Below are positions 55,119-58,315 of a DNA stretch of 58,315 nucleotides, piece after piece. The notes under the pieces are model-generated. The model was not told the origin of the DNA. It was given only the letters and a program-made list of their open reading frames with translations, and did not search any database. Made by a program: the position numbers and the translations under genes. Source of the DNA: Cyanobium sp. CZS48M (GTDB lineage: Bacteria; Cyanobacteriota; Cyanobacteriia; PCC-6307; Cyanobiaceae). The DNA lies in contig JAUCZK010000017.1 of assembly GCA_030373145.1 (NCBI GenBank), positions 1 through 58,315 on the forward strand, in the 5' to 3' direction. How positions within the stretch are numbered: position 1 is the stretch's first letter; every line of letters starts with the position of its first letter.

Positions 55119-55753
55119 TCAGAGGGGTGTCAGCCTGGCCAGGGCTTCAGCCCGGTGCTGTCCGCGCCAGAGCCACTGCCAGGCCCAGCCACAGGCTTCG
55201 GCCGTTGAATCAACGGCCGCGGCGTCGGCCGGAAAATCGAACTGGCTGAGGTGATCGATCACCCTCTGGCCTTCTTCGGCGGGGATTGAAGTCCAGCCCT
55301 TGCGGATCCGCTGCACGTAGCGCTGAAGGTAGCTGTCGCGGATTTCACCGGGATCCCGGAACACATCGGCCCAGAGCAGCATCCCGTCGGGGGCCACCCG
55401 AGAGCGCGCTCCCGAAAGGAACTGGCCCTTCTGCTCGTCGCTGAGGTGATGCACCGCGAAGGAGCTGTGGATCAGGTCCACCGGACCGGTGGTGGCGGAA
55501 CCGGCTTCACCGGGGACGGATCCTTCGAGGGCCCAGGAGAGCAGATCCTGCTCGCGCCAGCTGCACGGGGGCGGAGAGATCAAGCCCGAGGTAGGAGCCC
55601 AGGGGTAAACGGCGCAGCAGCGGTGCCAGCAGGGCGAGATCCCCGCAGCCCAGATCCACCATGTGGGGGGGGTGACGATCCTTTTGGCCGCGCAGCCAGC
55701 CAGCCCTCGACCACCCGGCGGTAGGTGCTCCATTGACGGTCGAAGAAGTCCAT
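55119..55753 (-). pseudogene. Frameshifted class I SAM methyltransferase
   Basis: The gene opens at ATG 55753 with [16 protein letters not shown], moves to another frame at the run of eight G (55665-55672), where MVDLGCGDLALLAPLLRRL (SAM motif I) and GSYLGLDLSAP are found, and then back to a third reading with WREQDLLSWALEG, HSSFAVHHLSDEQKGQFL and ARSRVAPDGMLLWADVFRDP to the stop at 55119. At least two frameshifts break it. The methyltransferase identity is clear; the substrate is not. It lies in the position of a first cassette relative to the divergent intI gene. Confidence 0.8.
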
Positions 55754-55853
55754 GCCTGAGGCTGGGCAGCAGGTGAGGCCTGCCGCCGATCGTGTGCTGA
55801 GCGTAGGCGGCTTGGAGTGGGAACTCTCCCCGCAGGTTGCCCATCCCCAGTTC

Positions 55854-56825
55854 ATGGCCAGTGAAGCCCGCTCCCCCGGATTGATCCAGCGCTACCGAGA
55901 GGAGCTGCAGGTGCGGCACTACGCCCGACGGACCGTGAAAACCTACGAACAGTGGTTGCGCCGTTTCCTGCGGTTTCACGGGAGGCGGCATCCCCGCGAG
56001 ATGGGCAGTGCTGAGGTGAATGCCTTCCTCAGCCACCTGGCGGTGGATCTGCAGGTGAGCTCCTCAACCCAGAACCAGGCCTTGAGTGCGCTGCTGTTTC
56101 TCTTCCGGGAGCTGTTGGAGAGGGATGTGGAGCTCGAGGGTGTGGTCCGGGCGCGGACGCGCAAGCGGCTGCCGGTGGTGCTCAGTGAGGAGGAGGTGAA
56201 AGCCGTTCGTCAGCGCCTTGAGGGTGTGCCGGCGTTGGTTGTGGGGCTTCTTTATGGCAGTGGCCTGCGTCTCATGGAGGCGCTGAGGCTGAGGGTCAAG
56301 GATCTGGACTTCGATCGTCGTGAACTGATGGTTCGGGATGGCAAGGGAGGAAAGGATCGGCTCACGATGCTTCCCCAGAGCCAGATGGCTGCGCTGCGGC
56401 AGCATCTGCTTGAAGTGCGGCGGATTCATCAAGGGGATCTGGCGGCCGGATGGGGCCGGGTGCTGATGCCTTACGCCCTGGCACGGAAGTATCCCAACGC
56501 AGATCGGGAGTGGGCCTGGCAGTGGGTGTTTCCTCAGCACAAACGCTGGCGGGATCGCAGAACAGGAGATCAGGGGAGGCACCACCTTGACCCCACCGTG
56601 GTGCAGCGGGCCGTGAAACAGGCGATGGCTGACGCTGGAGTGAGCAAAGCTGCGAGCTGCCATACGTTTCGCCATTCCTTTGCCACGCACCTTCTGGAGC
56701 GGGGTCAGGACATCCGTACGATCCAGGAATTGCTGGGCCATCAGGATGTGACCACCACGATGATCTACACCCATGTGCTCAACCGTGGCCCCCTGGGCGT
56801 GAGCAGCCCCGCAGACTTTCTGTAG
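55854..56825 (+). CDS. intI: Integron integrase (IntI-type tyrosine recombinase)
   Basis: A 323-residue tyrosine recombinase from ATG 55854. N-terminal SAM-like core-binding domain ([20 protein letters not shown], about residues 9-95) and catalytic domain with R139 ([10 protein letters not shown]), K164/K167, H270 and R273 ([13 protein letters not shown]), H296 (LLGHQDV) and Y305 ([10 protein letters not shown]). The IntI-specific insertion is present (about 205-235: [20 protein letters not shown], then [11 protein letters not shown]), as in IntI1. The end GVSSPADFL is also IntI-like. All catalytic residues are intact. It is divergent from the broken methyltransferase; no attI or attC site was identified by eye. 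Confidence 0.92.
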   Translation: MASEARSPGLIQRYREELQVRHYARRTVKTYEQWLRRFLRFHGRRHPREMGSAEVNAFLSHLAVDLQVSSSTQNQALSALLFLFRELLERDVELEGVVRARTRKRLPVVLSEEEVKAVRQRLEGVPALVVGLLYGSGLRLMEALRLRVKDLDFDRRELMVRDGKGGKDRLTMLPQSQMAALRQHLLEVRRIHQGDLAAGWGRVLMPYALARKYPNADREWAWQWVFPQHKRWRDRRTGDQGRHHLDPTVVQRAVKQAMADAGVSKAASCHTFRHSFATHLLERGQDIRTIQELLGHQDVTTTMIYTHVLNRGPLGVSSPADFL

Positions 56826-56836
56826 CGACCCGAACA

Positions 56837-56862
56837 TGTGGTTCTCTGACCAGAGAACCACA
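56837..56862. repeat. Perfect 11-bp inverted repeat after intI
   Basis: TGTGGTTCTCT-GACC-AGAGAACCACA begins 11 bases after the intI stop. It has no T tract, and an 8-bp palindrome CACGCGTG (56861-56868) abuts it. It could be a transcription or recombination-associated hairpin. Part of it (GGTTCTC) recurs in the repeat at 56971. Confidence 0.7.
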
Positions 56863-57341
56863 CGCGTGATCTCCTCTAGAATCAAAAAGATCTAGGCTGC
56901 TTCGAGCTTTTCAATGAGTCGCATCCGCTCGATGGCCTTGGTTCACAGAAGCAACGACGTGACCCTGATTGGTTCTCAGAACCGACCAATGACAAGTTCA
57001 ACGGCTGTACAGTCAGCCCATCCTCAGCAACTCTTTGTGTATAGAAATCTGAGTGGCACTGATGCGCAGCAGCCTTCAGGTCTTCAAACTGAGCGCTCTG
57101 CTCGCTGAGCTCTCCAATGAGCACTTTGAATGGCATTCCTATTTGCCCCTCCATGGACCGACATCAACGCTGGCGCTAATGTCAAGAAGCAGATGATGAA
57201 AGGAGAGCTTGTCTGTACATCCTTTCAGCATTTGCCTGCCGCTGATCGCACCTGTCAACTGTAGATAATAATTTTTGTAAATAGCGATTCCCAGTCCGCC
57301 TTGGCATGCCTACGGTCTAATTGCTGAAGCAAGTCAAGCTA
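56863..57341. other. Low-G+C gap without a clear gene
   Basis: About 480 bases of visibly lower G+C. On the minus strand an 84-codon frame from about 57136 (MPFKVLIGELSEQ...) is open, and at 56893-56942 a short fragment reads KAIERMRLIEKLEAA before a stop, possibly the end of a lost gene; neither is convincing. At 56971-56983 lies GGTTCT-C-AGAACC. Near 57260 an AT-rich stretch may hold the promoter of the next gene. Confidence 0.4.
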
Positions 57342-57611
57342 ATGCCTGCAACCTACAAAGTTTTCCTGCGAATCGTGCGCGAATCTGACGGGAAAGAAGC
57401 AAGTCTCGAATTTGACGAGAACGGGGTAGCCGAAATCATCAGCGAAAGCGGAACACCCTATGGGCACTTTAAACTCCTTGAGGAGAACTTTCCTGATGCT
57501 GACAGCGTAGCTCCCAAAGGGACCTTTGACCAATGCCTCAAGTATTGCACCATTGATGAAGGGAATTCGTTAGCCTATTGCCTGGCAATCTGTGCGGCTG
57601 CCGCCCCTTGA
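57342..57611 (+). CDS. Small protein with C-terminal twin-CX3C motif
   Basis: Eighty-nine residues from ATG 57342. The N-terminal half looks like a small beta domain (TYKVFLRIVRESDGKEASLE, FDENGVAEIISESGTPYG). The C-terminal part has CLKYC-x10-CLAIC, two CX3C pairs on predicted helices, ending AAAAP. The cysteine layout parallels 10327-10542, but the rest differs. Unknown function. It stands alone in a low-G+C region after intI, and may be a captured gene. TTG 57321 is an earlier start. Confidence 0.55.
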   Translation: MPATYKVFLRIVRESDGKEASLEFDENGVAEIISESGTPYGHFKLLEENFPDADSVAPKGTFDQCLKYCTIDEGNSLAYCLAICAAAAP

Positions 57612-57919
57612 TCCTTGGCTAACGCGGCTTCCTTTCAACGCAGCAGCTGAAACGGACGACGTCCTGATAGCCCACAGTGCTCGCCATATCCAGGCCCTCA
57701 TAGCTGTCTTTACACTGCCCGCTAAACCGATCCGAGTTGTTCCGTTGTGCCTTGGAGGCAGGCCACCGCACGCAGATACAACAGACCTTCGTGGCCTACG
57801 GGGAGTATATCGAACCCCTAGGGTGTATTTACTCTCGATCTAATGCTGAGAGGTTCACTTGGCGGCAACGGTGTGATCCCAGCAAATTGACGAGGGCCCC
57901 GGGAATCGGTTCCCGCTGA
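57612..57919. other. Gap with no recognisable feature
   Basis: About 300 bases. Frames are open on both strands but their products are arginine/leucine-rich with no domain-like pattern, and no toxin of the RelE/HigB type was found in any frame although an antitoxin remnant follows. I see nothing else. Confidence 0.4.
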
Positions 57920-58195
57920 ATGAGAGCCCCCATCCGACCAGACTCTGCCGGGTCGAGGTGGCGGCCTATCTCGACTCCTGATTGTCGACGGACAGATGGA
58001 GATGTGGCGTTCATTGCCATGGCCTTGGGTGTCATCGCACGCGCCCAAGGGACGACCAAAGTGGGCAAGGATTTAGGGCGATTCAGGGAGAGACACTATA
58101 TGGAATTGACTGGAGAGCGCAGTTCAAGCTTTAACATCATCCTGAAAGACGTCTCCGCCCTTGGACGGATGTTGGGCGCCAGTGTGAGAAGTTAA
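57920..58195 (+). pseudogene. Decayed addiction-module antidote protein (HI1420-like)
   Basis: The second half (GDVAFIAMALGVIARAQGTT, KVGKDLGR, SSSFNIILKDVSALGRMLGA) fits the DNA-binding antidote family typified by HI1420 (consensus ALGDIARARGMTQ...LYKALS...F.TVLKVLRALGL). The matching N-terminal part, VEVAAYLDS, is found at 57956-57982 but in a different frame and ends in TGA, so a frameshift separates the halves. The cognate HI1419-type toxin gene, normally just upstream, is absent. Confidence 0.65.
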
Positions 58196-58197
58196 GG

Positions 58198-58266
58198 GGA
58201 GGTGTCTTGAGATCTGCTGGCGAGGCGAAGGTCCGAAATCGCTACCTGCCGAGAAGGAACACCTCC
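58198..58266. repeat. 8-bp inverted repeat enclosing 53 bases
   Basis: GGAGGTGT (58198-58205) and ACACCTCC (58259-58266) are perfect complements; pairing continues imperfectly inwards (CTT with AAGGA). The enclosed 53 bases have no coding frame. It may be a structured RNA or a remnant end of a mobile unit. Confidence 0.4.
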
Positions 58267-58315
58267 GAACGAACAAGGATAGATCGTGCGCAGCCACGAT
58301 CTTATCCGGTGGTTG

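Noticed and set aside
55199-55219. 21-bp perfect palindrome CGGCCGTTGA-A-TCAACGGCCG
   Set aside because: It contains a GTTRRRY match but sits inside the methyltransferase coding remnant, and no attC-like second half was found; probably coding coincidence.
58170-58177. GTTGGGC, a match to the integron core site GTTRRRY
   Set aside because: It lies within the antidote remnant and has no RYYYAAC partner at attC distance in the window.

Overview
The window is most likely chromosomal DNA of a picocyanobacterium of the Cyanobium / Synechococcus type. The signs are a phycobilisome rod-core linker (cpcG) next to a CpcS-type bilin lyase, a high-light-inducible protein, the catalytic subunit of ferredoxin:thioredoxin reductase, a SufR-suf cluster, many small conserved cyanobacterial proteins, high G+C and very tight packing with ATGA/TGATG overlaps. 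No rRNA, tRNA, CRISPR array or intact insertion sequence was recognised.

Layout. 1-4.5 kb: a terminator, a YihY-family membrane protein with two small membrane proteins, a DUF2834 protein, xseB-xseA and a 48-residue Hli protein. 4.7-14.7 kb: HrpB helicase, small conserved proteins, an HtrA-type protease, an ABC-F ATPase, a frameshifted glycosyltransferase and a ribbon-helix-helix regulator. 14.7-28.6 kb: mostly housekeeping and redox genes (anmK, an RCK protein, a 1-Cys peroxiredoxin, an SLC13-type permease with RCK_C domains, hflX, a HAD hydrolase, a type II NADH dehydrogenase, cysH, coaX, bcp, a secreted DUF1400 protein, a RarA fusion). 28.7-38.0 kb: a five-gene block of two RND efflux pumps, each with a lipoprotein adaptor. 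38.1-47.9 kb: phosphoglucomutase, two secreted small proteins, a FAD monooxygenase, a phospholipase D-like lipoprotein with an EF-hand loop, a DUF4912 protein, cpcG, cpcS and a DMT transporter. 47.5-54.2 kb: the iron-sulfur assembly locus, with sufR divergent from ftrC-sufB-sufC-sufD-sufS and a palindrome between them that fits a SufR operator.

54.2-58.3 kb looks accessory. The last 20 bases of sufS, including the stop codon, recur 446 bp downstream and so flank a small L,D-transpeptidase gene. An SMR-like membrane protein, a frameshifted methyltransferase and an integron-type tyrosine recombinase (IntI with its family-specific insertion) follow. The lower-G+C tail holds perfect inverted repeats, a small twin-CX3C protein and a decayed addiction-module antidote gene. 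I saw no attC site, so this is best read as a lone or decayed integron integrase in a region of gene turnover; it is the most interesting part of the window.

How genes work together: SufBCD assembles Fe-S clusters with sulfur from SufS, under a repressor that itself carries a Fe-S cluster, and FtrC (an Fe-S enzyme) is the first gene of that run. CpcS attaches bilins to phycobiliproteins that CpcG links into the antenna. CysH, two peroxiredoxins and NDH-2 cover sulfur and redox metabolism. The two RND pumps lack an outer-membrane partner here and presumably share one encoded elsewhere.
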